Below are positions 11,603 through 26,600 of a stretch of 64,000 nucleotides of DNA, piece after piece; the stretch's first letter is position 1, and each line of letters opens with the position of its first letter. The notes under the pieces are model-generated. The model saw only the letters and a program-made list of their open reading frames with translations. It made no database searches and was not told where the DNA came from. This stretch comes from Chamaecrista fasciculata (taxonomy: Eukaryota > Streptophyta > Magnoliopsida > Fabales > Fabaceae). The stretch is from positions 97,559 through 161,558 of the forward strand of contig QANZ01056519.1 of NCBI GenBank assembly GCA_003254925.1. The letters run 5' to 3'. A program made the translations under genes and the position numbers.

Positions 11603-14600
11603 ATGCCCTTCAAAAACTTAATCCGTCGGAGACTACTGTCTCTGCTTCAGCCATGGATGCTGGAGGAGCCCGAGTTTGATCTCAAATTAGGGTTTATTCA
11701 TTCGTCTGCTGTGGTAGAAAACCTTCGCCTCGATGTTTCAGTTCTCAACCAGCTCTTCGACGAGCCTGCTTTATTGTTTTTCACGGACGTCACCATTGAG
11801 CGCCTTAGCATTCGATTCTCGAACTGGAACGCAACAGCCTTCTCGATCGAAGTTCATGGCGTCCACGTCTTACTATCATTTCAGTAAGTCGCTCTTACTT
11901 TTTTTCCTTTTGGGTCCTTTTGTAACTTAATATTTTCTTAACTGGACTGTTTTTTTTTTTGGAAGACTGCCAGAAGAGGAGGGACACTCGAGGCGCAAGC
12001 GGACATCACAGTATGATCACTCAGAAAATGTGGGGAAGAAGCTTTCGGTGCTTGATCCTGAGGTAATGCTCTGCAAATTAAGAAAACATTAGTGTCCATT
12101 TTTGGCAACTAGTGTTTCTTTTCCTATTCTATAATTAGAAAATGTATATGGGATATATGCTACACGGGGAAGTTCCATCTCAAAGCTGCTTTCAGCAAAC
12201 ACTGATGCCTCGTCTATATTATTCTAATAACATAATTTCCCAAGATAACATGCATTACGAACGAGCAATGAGCAATGAGCTCATATCATAAGCTCATGAG
12301 CTCATTGCCCCCGGGGCAGTACGAACGAGCAATGAGCTCAGTATATTACCTGGCGCTTATGCTGCTCTGCATGCTTGTGTGAATACTACGTTTCTAACAA
12401 AATAAATCCCATTCTTTTCTATTATTAACTTGCTCTTAATGAGATATCTAAAAACAAGTGGGAAATACTGAAATTAGTTAGGTTTGATGAAATGCTATAT
12501 TAATTGATTGTGGTTATAGCTGTTTCAGTTTCATGTTCTAATTGCGTATATTTAAAAGTTTGTGGGAATTCAATTAGAAGTCCATTTGGTGCCCCCATAG
12601 CAGATTCACTATAATTTGGAAAGAAAAGGTTGTTTTGGATGAGGCCTATGCATTGTTATCTGATCCATTAATCCCAAGAGTTAGACATACTTAGGCTAGT
12701 AAACTTTTATATATTGCATCTCCAAGTTGAATTAATTGTTATAAAAGATAATATGGTCATTACTGTAACCTTTTGTATGGATTTTAGGGTTGTTCTTTGC
12801 ATCACGTCTTGGAGAGGATCTTATACGCTGTACCTTCAAGAAAAAGTTTTTCAACATCTCTTGTGAATCTTATTCTGAAACACTGTTATCTAGAGGTACA
12901 TCACATTCGTGTGAAGGTTCAATTCCCTGTCTTAAATGATGTGTTTATGTGTTTTGGGGAATTAGAGGAGTTTAATGCAAGATCTAAGTATCTGGATGAT
13001 ACATGTCTTATCAGAGGTCTTATCAGTGCAGTTTTTCTTCCACTGAGTGAGAGCTCTTACATATTAAAAGGCATTGGATTGAAGGTTGGGTTTAATGAAA
13101 AAGATTGCACAGACCGTGTTTTACTTCTGTCTGACTTGTGCTCATTCATCAAATTAAGTGATCTTCATCTGGCAGATTGCAATATTTGTTTTCCAGAACT
13201 GGATTTTTCATTGTCCCCAGATGACATTTCAATATATCTGGCTTTTGATAAACTGCTATCTTATAAGTACAGTCATGCTAGAAGTGCTAGAGAATTATGG
13301 AGATTAGCTGCCAGCAGAATTAGCAATGTTACCTCAACTCCCAGATTGTCATTGCATAAATTAGTTGGTATTGTTGGCCAATGGGTACTTTATGTCAATC
13401 ATTATGAGAATCTCTTGCTGCTCATTGGGTATTCATCTGGCCTCTTAATGAATGGATCCATTTCTACGATTTCTCAGAACAAATTGATTTTGAGTTCTGC
13501 AAGACATCATTGGAATGTAATATCTGACACTGAGAAAGGGCTGCCTGTTGAAGGCATAGCACTTGCAAGGCGAGTAGCCCGTCATAGAGCAGCATTGAAA
13601 GTTCAATCAGATGGTGAAAAAGGTAGGATTACAAGTTCTTTCAATTTCCTTCGCCCTATTTTTTCCATAATGGTACTTATATGGAATCTGATCTCAAAAA
13701 CAGTCTGTGCTATAGCAAACTTCTTGTTTTTAAGGAACGAGATAGCACAAGATCTACATATTGGTGAACGTTTTGGGAGCCTTACTAAAGATCCTTGTCA
13801 AAGGTGTTGTTTTGTTCTGAATTTTGGGAAGATTAAAATAAAGGTTTCCCAGAACAGTAAAGTTCGATCATCTCTATTTGATAAGCTACAGTCGCATAGT
13901 GGAATCACATACATGGATTTCCTTGCTATAACTTTTTCCATTGATGCTTTGTTATTAGTATCTGTTGAAGACATTTTTGAGCAGAGAGTTTTCCTATCAT
14001 GTGGGCAAATTAAGGTTATGCCCGCATCTTTCAAAGTTTTTCCAGAATCAAGTAAAGAAAATATGCTTAGTTCAGATAAAGTAAATAGGAAGGTAGGAAT
14101 CAATGATATGGAAGCAGTTTTGTGGGTTGAACCTGCAACACTATTTCTTAGTTCAGATGCTTATGATGTCGAGGCTGAAGGTTCTTGTGCATTTCATATG
14201 GAAAACTTTTTGGGAAGAATTTGTTCAAGTTGGAAAGGAACTTGCAATGATTTTATTGAAAGTGAGATTGAATATTCTGAAAATCCAGCCCTTCTCTTTA
14301 AGGTTGAAAGATCTTTCACATATCCTGGCCTCAAGAATTCAGGTTTTGGTTTATATGAATGTGGTTTAATTCTAGGGAAGTTAAATTTGGTTTTGGATCA
14401 TTATTCAGTGTCATCAGTGGCTCTACTTATTAGTCAGGTTTGGCATTTTTTTCGGAGGGAGGACAAGGGGGAAACATCAATTGGTACAAATTTGGATGAA
14501 CCAGAAATTTCTTGGGCTAAAAGATTTGAGTATTATGCCAAGGGATCGGTTATGACCTTGCATGAAATGCTTCCAGAGAAACACATTCACGTTGGAGTAT

Positions 14601-17600
14601 TTGTTGATGGTCCTTCTCTAAGATTTATACAAAAAAAGGAGGTCAGCCTTGATGGTAAAAAAATTAATGACACTGTCAGTCAGGATGGTTTTGACTTAAC
14701 TGTTGATTTCCAAGAGATTGAGGTGGCTGTTGGTTCACCTTCCTTATTTGGTTCGACACCATTGGTAGATCTGGGATTTGATGATGCAGAAGCAGAGTGT
14801 CTTAGGTTGGAACCTCAAGCAATTCAAATCCCTAAACCTAGTAATGATAAGTATGCTTGCTGGGGAAAGATTGCACTTGATTTCTATCTTTGTCTAAATG
14901 GTATAAGTGCTTGTCTGGGGAAGTCAGCAGAAAAACCTCAATTTCAACTATTTGAACTGAAGCCAATCACTGCACAGATATCATCCTTTAGGTAGGATGT
15001 TGGCTTTAGGATGTTATTTTGATTTCATTATCCATTTACTTATAATAGTCCTCAGTATGACTTCTTATATATTTTGACATTATTTTTCTTTTGCTTCTCA
15101 TTTTTGTGCTTAGTATGACATTTTAATTTATTGTTTTAATTGAAGTCTGAAGTGTCTATGGGTAGTGGGTACTATACTGTGAGCAAACCATAAACTCATG
15201 AAGCTTTACAATTATTTTCAAGGTAGAAGTATCTTTTTCATCCATAAAGTTCAAGGTCTTTTTCAATTTCATTCTTGAATTTTTTTTTTTTGCTGACAGT
15301 TTCATGTCAAATATTTAAAAAAATTCTCAATTTTGTTCTAAATTCTAATACTATCCTAATTAGTGATTAAAATATTATAATTTTTCAATCACATTGCTCG
15401 AATTGTCTTAATATTTGATCCAATTTCATAAATCAAGCATAAAATTATTGTATTTTTTTTCTTTTTAAAATAAATCATAGAGAATATATGATATTACTGT
15501 CATTAAAATCAGCCAATTTTTGGCGCTTGAATTATGAATTTAGATTGAATATTAAGAAAATTTGGTCACATAATAAACAAATTAAATTTCTTTCATCAAT
15601 AATTTTGATATTAGCATCATTGATATTTCTTGTAAATATGGATGAAATTGATAACAAAAGAAAAACTTTACCAACAAAATGGCATTGATCTAAACTTAAG
15701 GGACAACTTGAAGTGTATTTTTTAATTTATGTTCATAACTGTAGCATATATGCTGGGGATTGATGATTTATGGTTCTTCATTGTTTTGGCTTAAAATTAA
15801 AGACATGCAAGTTTCCTCAGACCTCATTTGAGTTGGTCCTCTTTGCTTGAGTTTGATTTCCACCTTGAAATAGCCATCTCTTATTATATTGTGAGGTAGC
15901 ATGGCAGTTGCTGACTAAGTTTTTAAGCTGTTTGGATGGCATTGGACAATTCTTCCCAGCTTGGAGGTCCTCCCTCCTTTCCCAATTTCTGGGGTTTTAA
16001 GAGTAGAAATGAGAATAAGATGCTTTGAAATTGTTCCCTTTTAAGATATGTGGTGCATTAGGTTAGAGCGTGATGCCAGTGTGTTTACCCTGAAGTTTCA
16101 TCCTTAATATGTTTTAATGCATAGGCGTGTTTTCTTAACATCTTGTGTGTTCAGTTTTTGGGTGTTTTGAGGAAGTTCCTTTGTCCAATATGCAAACGGA
16201 GAGGTTTGCTGTTCTGAATTGATCTTATCTTTTCTTTGATTCTTTTTCCTTGCTGTTTTCTTTCTTTTTTTCTTTTTGGATGATTTGTGAGTTGTGACTT
16301 TCCAGCATCATACTTCTTTTAATTCTTGATGAGTCCTTATTTGATGACGTTGAAGATTTTGCAGTTCATGTGGTGACTATATCATACTAAAAATTTTATC
16401 ACATGTGTTATAGAATTGTGGAAGTAAGAACATTTTGTGTCCTCTTTCCGCTCCATAATTAAAAAATGTAGTATCATATGTATATTTGTGATTGTGATTG
16501 TGATTTGTGCGTATTAAATTGATATTTCAGGGAGTATTTGTATTCTTTGAGCACATCAACAGTTGCCATTTCAGCTGCTTTGGGCACAATGGCTGAAGGA
16601 TTAACAATTTTGACTTTTTTGGATGAGTTTTATATGATCTATCAGGTAAAATTTTCCTCCCTATGTAAGTCAACTGCTAGTTATTATGTCATATATGTGA
16701 TTAAGTTAATTATCCGATTAGTACTAGGCTCTGTTATGCTTAAAGCATTTCTTCCTTATGGCCAAGAACATGAAAGAATATCAGTTAATAACAAGTAGTT
16801 TCCATTATATCTAAATAAGAGTTGCAGGTAGGATCTTCATCTAACCTTATCATATACAAGTGTAATTTATTGAACCCTTTATTATGCTGTTCTGTTTGCT
16901 ATCTAATCAGATAATTGGATAGCTACCACTTCTCATTTTGATATTAATTTGCACTGGACTCAGTTGAACTTAAAATATAGGATTATCACAAAATGGTAGG
17001 AGGATATCGCGTCGAAAAAGTTTCCTGTCTTATCAGTGTGGTTGATAGCTTTTTTTATTATTATTGTTTTTACTGACAGCTTGATTAAGCATGAATTCTT
17101 TTATATAGGTTCCTTATGATTATGTGAAATAGAAATGATTTTGGCTGGCATTTAGTTAGATAAAGTGAATCTTGCACACTAGCACTAGGCCATTTCCCTG
17201 AATGCCTTCTTCCTTTGATGGCCTAAGTTTCCATGACTAAGTTTTTTCATATTGGTGGCTTGGTCCTAATTATGAAAAACTCTAAGTCAAAAGGACCTAA
17301 ATCTATATAGAATATCTTGTATGGACTAATTGAAAACTCTGGGAAACTATAGAAACTGCCATAATTAAGCCATTACACTTGAGCAGGGTTTGTTAACATG
17401 TGTGCATTCTGTTTACAATTTGAGTCAATCTTAACAAAGGTCAGAAATCCTGATCCAATTACAATGGATTATGAATTATAAGGAACCAATTCCAAAGAAA
17501 AAAAAGTATAGGGACTGAGTTGAAAGTTGAGTGAAATTTTAGGAACCATATTTTTTTGCTTTAATCACTAGTGACTAAAGTATCACTTTTTCCTTTGGCA

Positions 17601-20600
17601 GGCGGTTGCAAGTTTGTATGATATGGTATATCATTGCTTAGAAGCTGTCGATTGCATACATTCCAAATCTATGAAACAATATGAGTTGTTTGCTGAACCT
17701 GACAGTGGAGAGGCAGATAGTGGAGGAGCTCTATTGACAAATTATGGATGCCTGCTTTTAATTAATGGGAAATGCAGATTCAAGTCACTGGATGTAATTC
17801 TTCATTATTCTAGGACAAGTGATAATACAGATAGTGGTGTGAAAACTTTTGAGTTTTTAACTGGCAACATGCTGGCTGAGAAAAAATTGCCCGATTGTGG
17901 AATTTGGGTTTCTATTCAGCAGGCAAACATTTCAATATTTTGTGAAGAAGGAAAAATGGATCTTCTTACTGATTCATCAGCACTTATGCTTCTTGTGTTT
18001 GAGTACCAGAACTCCATTGGAAAAAACGATGATTATATTGTCCTTGAAAATGTGGTTTTGCAATCTGTTAATTGCTTGCATGAAATTTCTCTTTCTGATT
18101 GCATATTTGCTTTATGCTTAGCCCCTTTGAATGCCTCATCTTCAGATAATGAAAGTGAAAGCCTTTGCATTTCCAATCCTGATGGAAATATATCTGGCTT
18201 GGTACGGGATACTGATTTGACAATCCACTCTGGAAGATTAAACAATCAATCCCTCCGCTCTGTTAAGGAAATGGGGTCTGCTACAAATGTCCTTATGCCA
18301 TCTTCCGGAAATTACTGGTTGCTTATAAATATTGAAGTAGGTAATGTCTTCATAGGAAGATGCTCAATGAAGAATGATCTGTTTCAAGCGCATCAACTGA
18401 ATAAGTTTCTGTCTTTGCTTTCTATCGGTGGAGAGTTTGAGATGATATCCTTGGAAATTCAGGTAATGTGCTTGAGAGGGAACAATAAACATGCTTTTCC
18501 CTACATCTTTATTGAGCCTTTTAAGAAAAAAAAAAACAGAAGTTTTTGGTAAGTATGTTTTTTACCTGTCTTTTACACGTAGAAACTGTTTATTTTGACT
18601 GCTAACATCTCAATATTTACAAATTTTTTCTTATTCAGTTGAATGATAATTTTTATGGAGCAGGGTGGAATTGTTTTTCTTGAAACCACATCTTTGGCAA
18701 TGGCCTTTGATAGTTATTCTTCATATCTTCATTATATTGACCACCTTACCTCTGCTGCACAAAGAAATACTAGATGCATAAAGGCAGAGCATAGTGAAGC
18801 AAGCAGCAATCCTTCTGTAGACAATGATCAGGACACTGTTTGCACAACTCATCAAGCTGAAAGGAGATTGCCAAATACTGTTTCCTTATCTTTGTCTCAC
18901 TTCACCTTTGTTTTTGTGCATGAAAATGATTCTGGTAAATTAATGTCTTCCTTAAGTATGGCACTACAGTGTAAATACAAAAACTGTTAAAATAATCTGC
19001 TATTACAATTTACAGGTGAAGTACGGGAGCTTGTACTAGAAGTTGACAGCCATCTTAAATTTGACTTGGCAACCACTGGGAGGAAATTGACATTTGACCT
19101 TTCTCGTTTGTCAGTCCTTTCTCAAGTTCTTCACAAAACTGTGGAAGATAAAACTGAAATTCCTCACTTTTCTTCTGTCTCATCAAAAGAATTGTCATCT
19201 CACCTTGCTTCTGGAGATTCTCTTTCAGAATACCAGAATTTGGGTGAACTTACCTCAGTTAGTGATGCAAGCAGCTCAAGAGGTTCTGTTCCCTTGGAAA
19301 AGTCTTGCAATAGATCTATTTCTGAGGTCCTCCATTTAAGTCATCAGAACCATATTTTGAAAGATATAAGAGCCTTTATATCACTAGATAGGCCAGAGAA
19401 TGGGGCTTTGGATTTGTCTCAGTGTTGGTTTGGCAGTTGTTCTCTTCCAGGTTTTGATATGACACTTTCTTTATCTGAAATACAGGTAATTATTTGTCCT
19501 GTTATTATTACAAAGTTGAGATGGCAGTTGCTCATGCTTGTTTTCTTTTAATAAATATATTTCGCTTTTGTATGTCAGACAATTTTGTCAATGGCCTCCT
19601 CACTTTCTGGGATGTCTAGTCAGAAGACACCTAGAGAATTGAATCAAAATCATTTGTCTCGTAGCCAGGAATTTAACTATACTTTGGAAGCATCAGTTCC
19701 TGACGGTACATAGAATCCAGTTTATATATTTTGCTTTATTATCTTTTGTGAAATTACTGTAGTAATTAGTAGTGATCGTGTGTAGGAGCAATTGTTGCAA
19801 TTCAAGACGTCAACCAGCACATGTATTTTACAGTTAAAGGTGAAGAAAAAAATTTCAGTATTGGTGGTACAGTGCATTATTCTCTCGATGGGGAAAGGGC
19901 TCTTTTCAGGGTATGAAGTTATGTTCAAATGTGCCTTCAGAATATCGAATTTTTTAGTTGAACAAGTCTTTCTTAGTGTAAAATATTCATTCCTTAAGTG
20001 ATTCTATCTTTGAACTGGTTCAAATTTCTCTGTTCTTTCTCCCATTGGTAAACAATTCTGGAAGACATTAACAAGCCTTTATTGATCTGTTTTGTAAATT
20101 AGAGGTAGACCTATAGTTTAACAACTCTTGGCAATTATATTTCTAGTTTGGGAACAAATAGTTTAAGTCAATATATGGTTAACCCAGTAATCACCTTTTG
20201 AACATTGCTTACTACTTGTCTGTTTTGTTGCTTAACTTTAAATTTTTAACAAATAGTTCTATATGGTGTTGTTTAGAATGTTTTGATTAGGCACATATCA
20301 TATCACGGAAATCATTTAAAACCAGGAATCCTGATTCTTGTACTTGGCAGGAATTTGTGTCTGAGATGTATTTATGTAATGTGTAGTTTCTGAAAGGTTT
20401 AATTAATCCCTTAGTTCCTATAGTTTACATCAATTTTCAATTAAGTCTCTATAGTTTTAATTTTTGTAATTGAGTTCTTATGCTTTTATTTTATTTGTAA
20501 TCAAAACCTTAATTGTTAAACAACAAAATTTCTTCTTCTAACAACTAATATAACTAACGAAAATGATTATTAGACTTATTTAATGTATAATAAGCATTTT

Positions 20601-23600
20601 AATAAACAAAACTTCATAATTTTTTTTAAAAATTTGCATCTTCTTCAAATTAAAGTTAATTCAAAATGCAAGATTATTTAACAATAAACATTAAATTGTG
20701 CATCCTAATTTGAAAAAGATCAAGAATCTTGTTAAAAAATTAAAATATTATAAATTTATTGCTAACCATGATGCTTATTAGTATTTATTAGATATCGAAT
20801 AAGCCTAATCATATTTTTTGTTTACAGCATTAGCTGTTTGGAGAAAAAAAATTTGCTGTTATTTAACAGTAGAATTTTAATTATAAATAAAATGAAAGTA
20901 TAGGGACTCAATTACACAAAGTTAAAAGGACTTAATTGAAAATTGATGTAAACTATAAGACTAATGAATTAATTAAACCTTTCTTAATCCTAGTCTGACT
21001 GTGAGAATACTGTTCATACTTAAGTGGTCGGATGCTCAGGGCTTGGTATTGAGATGAAGTTTTAAGTCGTCCACTCATCCTATTCCTCTCTGGTTGTGTT
21101 TATTGTTGGTCCTTAGTTTTTGGCGTGTTATCATTCTTATGTAGCATATATATTGGCTAACTTCCTGTAGGTCAAGTACTGCGTTCAAAGGCAATGGAAG
21201 TCTACATTTTTATGGTTTTCCTTGATTTCATTGTATGCTAAGAATGATATTGGTGTGCCATTGAGGTTGAATTATAGTCCAGATTCATGCTTTGTTGAAA
21301 TCTCCTCTACTAAGGATGAAGGGGGTGCACTTTGGAAAGCTCATCCTCTTCAGGTTGAAGGTTCTGAAGGAGTTGCTGAATGGGAGGCTTGCAATCAAAT
21401 GGTGAATAGAACTTTATACCTTGTTAACAAAAAGAATGACTCCGGTGTTGCTTTTGTTGATGGAGTTCCAGAGTTTGTTAAGAAGCCAGGGAATCCAATC
21501 AAGTTCAAAGTTTTTCGTGACCTTTCAGTTGCTCTTGATGTTGCAGAGGCAGCTAACTACCCTACAACGGCCTTTCCAAGCAGTCCTCACATGAATGAAG
21601 AAAGTTTGGCTTGGCTGAGTGGAAAACTTCCTCATATTGACATTAAAATAGAGAAAATTTCTGTGAATATTGTTGATGAACTTTCAGATACAGAAGATTT
21701 CTTCCCTCTCATTCGTGCCGGTATCAACAATACCCAACTAATTTTACAAAATTTATCAACAAAATCCAGGGTTATATGCACATCAAGTGCTGCAGTACAT
21801 TATTTTGATGCTCACAGAAATCTATGGTTAGTTAATTGTACATTCTAATTTTAAAGTTTTCTTTTTAACATCAGTATTTCAATTGTACTTATTCTCATGA
21901 AATTCCTTTTTGTTTTTTGGTTATAGGGAAGAACTTCTTCGTCCTGTTGAAATAAGCTCTTTCTACCGGTCTAATTTGCGAACTCAGCAATCAGAATATA
22001 CATCTCATTCTGCTCCTGTTAATTTCTATTGCAGAACGAAAGAGGTTGTTAAAGCTATATCTGATTTAATGGTTCTTTACCTATTGGGGTATCATTACAC
22101 AATTTCCTAAAATTTTTCATCATCTCTGCAGCTGGACATATACCTGAACCAGCTTTCATTGGATGTGCTTCTCTTCACGATTGGGAAATTGAATCTCTCT
22201 GGTCCTTATTCATTGCAAAGCTCCATGATTCTGGCTAACTATTGCAAGGTTCTATATCCCCTATATCTGTATACACTTCCCAATTGCAAATAAATAAATA
22301 AACGGACTCAACTGATGTTTGTTACTTTGTTTTCTTATTCTCTGGCTATACTTAGTCTTGTAGTTTTATTATTCCTGCTCAACTTTACTTATCTTATCTT
22401 CCTTGTTTTCTTTGTCATACCTTATTTTGTTTCTAATGAATTCCTAAGTTAAATCTGCTGCTTATTAAGACATCATCAAATGTGGCATTATGATCAAATA
22501 ACAACAATTGCTAGAATTACAGGTGGAGAATCAGTCTGGCTTAAATCTCCTTTTTCATCTCAATCAGCAAAGAGTAACAATAGCCAGAAAACAGTGCACT
22601 TCCATTTTATTAAGGTACCTACATGGCTATCATCCCTCAGTTGTTTCCATGCCTCACATTGTTTATGTTTTATCTTTTGGTTTTATACTGGAAAGTGTAG
22701 TATACTGGTGAATAACTTTTGTCCTGACATTACTTTTATTGTCAATTTTCTTCACACATTTCCAATTAGTTACTTTTCAACTAATGTATTTCATAACCAT
22801 TCTAGTTAAGAATCTGACTATTTGATCCAAGGCCTTGCTTTTTGCTTGATTTGAGTTATATTGTATTGATTGTACGTATAACCATGGCTGTATATGTTTG
22901 TAGTTTTCTTGTGATATTATGTTTTCTAAGAATCATAGTCACCTTTCTTTTCCCTCTGTCTTGTCTTCAATTTGAGCATCCACTCAGGCCATGTAACTAA
23001 GTTGTCATTTATATTGATGCTATGGGAATCTTTAAATTTTTAATGGTTAGAGTTGTGTTCATACTTATGTGACCAGGAGGCTCTCTGATTTCATAAATCA
23101 AGATTTGGATGCTGCAGCTCATGTTTCAATCCAACTTGCTGATTTTGGTTCATTTGTGACTTCTTCTATTCGTCTTTCACTTTCACAAGCACGTATTCTT
23201 GCTTGGAGATCTCGTATTATGTCAATGGAAGGTCTCTTTAACCACTTTATTGTACATCAAAGTGAAACATAAGTAATTAGTTTTTGCATCAACTTATCTA
23301 CTCTAATGGTACTGATTGGAGATAATCTTCCTATCATGGCTCATTTTCAGTTGAGTGACAATGTTGTTTCTCATTAGAGCATCGACTCCTTAAAAGAAAT
23401 GTTAATACTTTTCTGAGTAATTAATGTCATGCAATACAATTGTCTAAGCTTAAGGGAGTACAATTGTAAAACTATTTTTCATAGTTATTTATTAGGGTAA
23501 ATTACACTTTGGTACCCTGTGGTTTGACCCTATTTCACTTTGGTACCCTGTGGTTTGAAACTTGACACTTTGGTACTCTGTGGTATTCTCCATTAACACT

Positions 23601-26600
23601 TTGGTACCCTTTGGAGCTATTTTGTAATTTTAACCATAACAAATTTTGCAAAAATTACATATTGACCCCAAAAAATTTTCAAAAAATTACAAATAGGTCC
23701 CTGGATAGTGGATACATATTATATAGGGACTAAAATGAAAAATTTAAAATTTTTTGGGGTCAATATGTAATTTTTGTAAAATTTAGTATGGTTAAAATTA
23801 CAAAATAGCTCCAAAGGGTACCAAAGTGTTAATGGAGAATACCACAGGTTACCAAAGTGTCAAGTTTCAAACCACAGGGTACCAAAGTGAAATAGGGTCA
23901 AACCACAGGGTACCAAAGTGTAATTTACCCTATTTATTATTATTCATCTTCTTAATTATGGCTAGAGAAAATGGGTGATTGAGGATGTCGCATCTCTGGT
24001 TTGTAGTTGTTTAACTTAATGTGTCTGTTACTCTGTTAATTTTTATGTGGTATCATCAGAAACTGTTTACATTTTTAAGGTCATGCAAGTTCTGGTGACA
24101 GAAAACTTATCCTTTCTTCACCATGGAACAGGTTCAAAATCATACCCAGGGCCATTTCTTGTTGTTAACATTTCTAGAAAATCAGAGGTATGTTCTCAAT
24201 TCATCGTTCTACTACTCCTTGATTCCATTTTCATCTATTCATGGAGAATCGGAGATGATAATCTTATCCGAAAGCTTTAATGATTTTGTTCTTATTTTTA
24301 AAGGATGGTTTGTCAGTTACTGTTTCTCCTATGGTTATGATACATAACGACACTGGACTTTCAATGGAACTAAAATTCCAGCGACCCCAGCCAAATGAAG
24401 ATGAGTTTGCATCTGTGTCATTAAAACCAGGGGATTCTATTGATGATTCCATGGCAATGTTTGATGCTATTAAGTTCTCAGGAGGAGTAAAAAGGGCTTT
24501 GATGTCTCTGACTGTTGGTATGCACTGTCAACTTCTTGTGCTTTTGTTAGCAATTCCTTTTCGCACAGCTTTTATCTCTATTCTTTTTCTTTCACTTTTA
24601 TTTACATGCGTGAGTGTGACACAAATGGCCGCCACACACAGATGAGAAGTTCTGCTATTACTTATTACTCCTGGGATATCATTTTATCAGTACTTCGGCA
24701 CATTTTGTTTTACTGTTTACCACCAAAAAGAAGGACACTTGAGTGTGTTCTGTTCTCTCTATATATTGGTGGGTTTCGACCATGTTATTTGTCTTACATT
24801 TTCTCTTGACTCTAACATGTTAAGTTTACTCCATCACAGTTAAGTGAGTTGACCCTTTATCAGAAATGATTAAAGGGGCTTCCTGCAGCATGCAATAGAA
24901 CATCTGTCCTTGAACCAAGAAAGAAAAAATAATTGGGATAAAGGATGCAAAAGGCAAACTTCAGAAAAATGGAATCATACGAAGATATTATTATAAAAAA
25001 ATATCAAAGACAATTATATAATTATTAACTATTTGTATTAAAAATAAAATAATAATTTTTTTAATTGAATTTCTTGATAATAAATAATTAAGGTTAGTTT
25101 TAATAAATAAATAGTTTGATTTTAATTAAATATATTATGATTGAACTAGAAGGGCCGGCTTGACTCAGCAGTAAGTACGCTTGCCGTGGAGTCTGAGGTC
25201 GTGGGTTCGAACCAGCCTCTCTACAAAAAAGTAGGGGTAAGGCTGCTAGTATATTCCCTTCCCCAGCACCCCACCAAGTGGGACTCGAATTGGGTTGGCC
25301 CTTTCTTCTATATTATGATTGAACCAAACACATAAATAAAATATTCTTAAATGTCATACATTATTCCCCGGTACCTTTAAGAAAACCAAAAAATTTTGAC
25401 AACATTTATGGGTATTGCATTTGGTGGAGTTGTGGGAATAAAAAATCAATGCGGGTACCAAACAAGGAGCCCCTTGGTTCTCTCCCTTCAATAGCTAGCT
25501 TTTGAGGAAGGGTTCTCCAAAGTCACTTGTGTCTCTATAAGCTTATTAGATTAATGTTTAAGCCTCCAAGAAAATCAACTTATAATAAATTTCTCCTCAT
25601 TTTTGTATATTTTATGTATATGAAGATTGTGTTGTTTCCCTCTAATTCAAAATAACAGAAAAAGAATGCTGATACGGCTCACCTAGTTACAAAACTTCTT
25701 TCCACTTACTTTCTTAATGCTTAATACGACCAACAAAGGACTGAACATAGTGTCCCTTGATTCATGTTGTTTGGTTCTATGATGTATTTCAAAATCTGTG
25801 CAAAAGAGAAGAGCTGGTGAAGTTTTAATTTCCAATTCAAAATCGAAATGTTTATTTCTGAAAACTGAAAAAGTCATTTGGAGTAGCAATTTTTAATTGA
25901 AAGCAAATTTAAGGGTTAAACATAATGATATTTTTCCTTGTTGGGGACATCAACTGCCATGAGAGTTAAGTTGATTATTTTCATTTTTCTTCGTTAGTTA
26001 TTTTTCTTTGTTCTGGTTAATCATGTTTTGTTCTAATACATTTGTTATTTTCTTTCCTGAAACATTAAGTTTCATCATGACCTTTGTATCTTGGGAGTTG
26101 AGACTGATGTGGTTTAATGACTAAATTTCAGGTAACTTCTTATTTTCATTTAGACCTGAAATGACTGAGGACCTGATAAATTTGAAAAGTTCTCTTTCCG
26201 TGGAATGGTCAGATAGTATTAAAGGTGGAAAAGCAATCCGTCTATCTGGCTTATTTGATAAATTGAGCTACAGAGTCTGCGAGGCATTATTTGTAAAATC
26301 AGTTAAATACTCCTTCAGCACAGCACATTGTGTCCTCAAGTCTGAGGGAGTATGTATTGGCCATATGCATTTTCTTATTCAGACAATTGCCAGAGATGTC
26401 CCTGTTGCACCCCCTGACAAGTCTTCAGTTATAAGAAATGAAAATTCATCAGTCACATTGCAAGAGCAGAAAGAAATATATATTCTTCCTACTGTGCGGA
26501 TTACCAATTTATTGCACTCTGAGATAGAAGTCCATTTAAGTGAAACAGGTAAACAAATGATTGTTTTGCAGATTTTGTTTCTTTTGACGCTGATTTAAAC

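Noticed and set aside
12797-14995. 732-codon ORF taken as an independent gene
   Set aside because: It is exon 3 of the VPS13-type gene; the acceptor at 12787/12788 and donor at 14991/14992 fit the phases of exons 2 and 4.
15215-15730. Possible MITE in VPS13 intron 3
   Set aside because: 'aagttcaaggtc' and 'gacaacttgaagt' are only loosely inverted, with no definable ends or target duplication.
17301-17570. Possible MITE in the intron before VPS13 exon 5
   Set aside because: Phrases such as 'tatagggactgagttgaaag' resemble MITE arms, but no inverted partner lies in the intron.
25147-25220. tRNA gene (B-box-like ggtcgtgggttcgaacc)
   Set aside because: No cloverleaf with anticodon stem can be drawn, and the flanking 16-bp duplication shows it is a SINE head.
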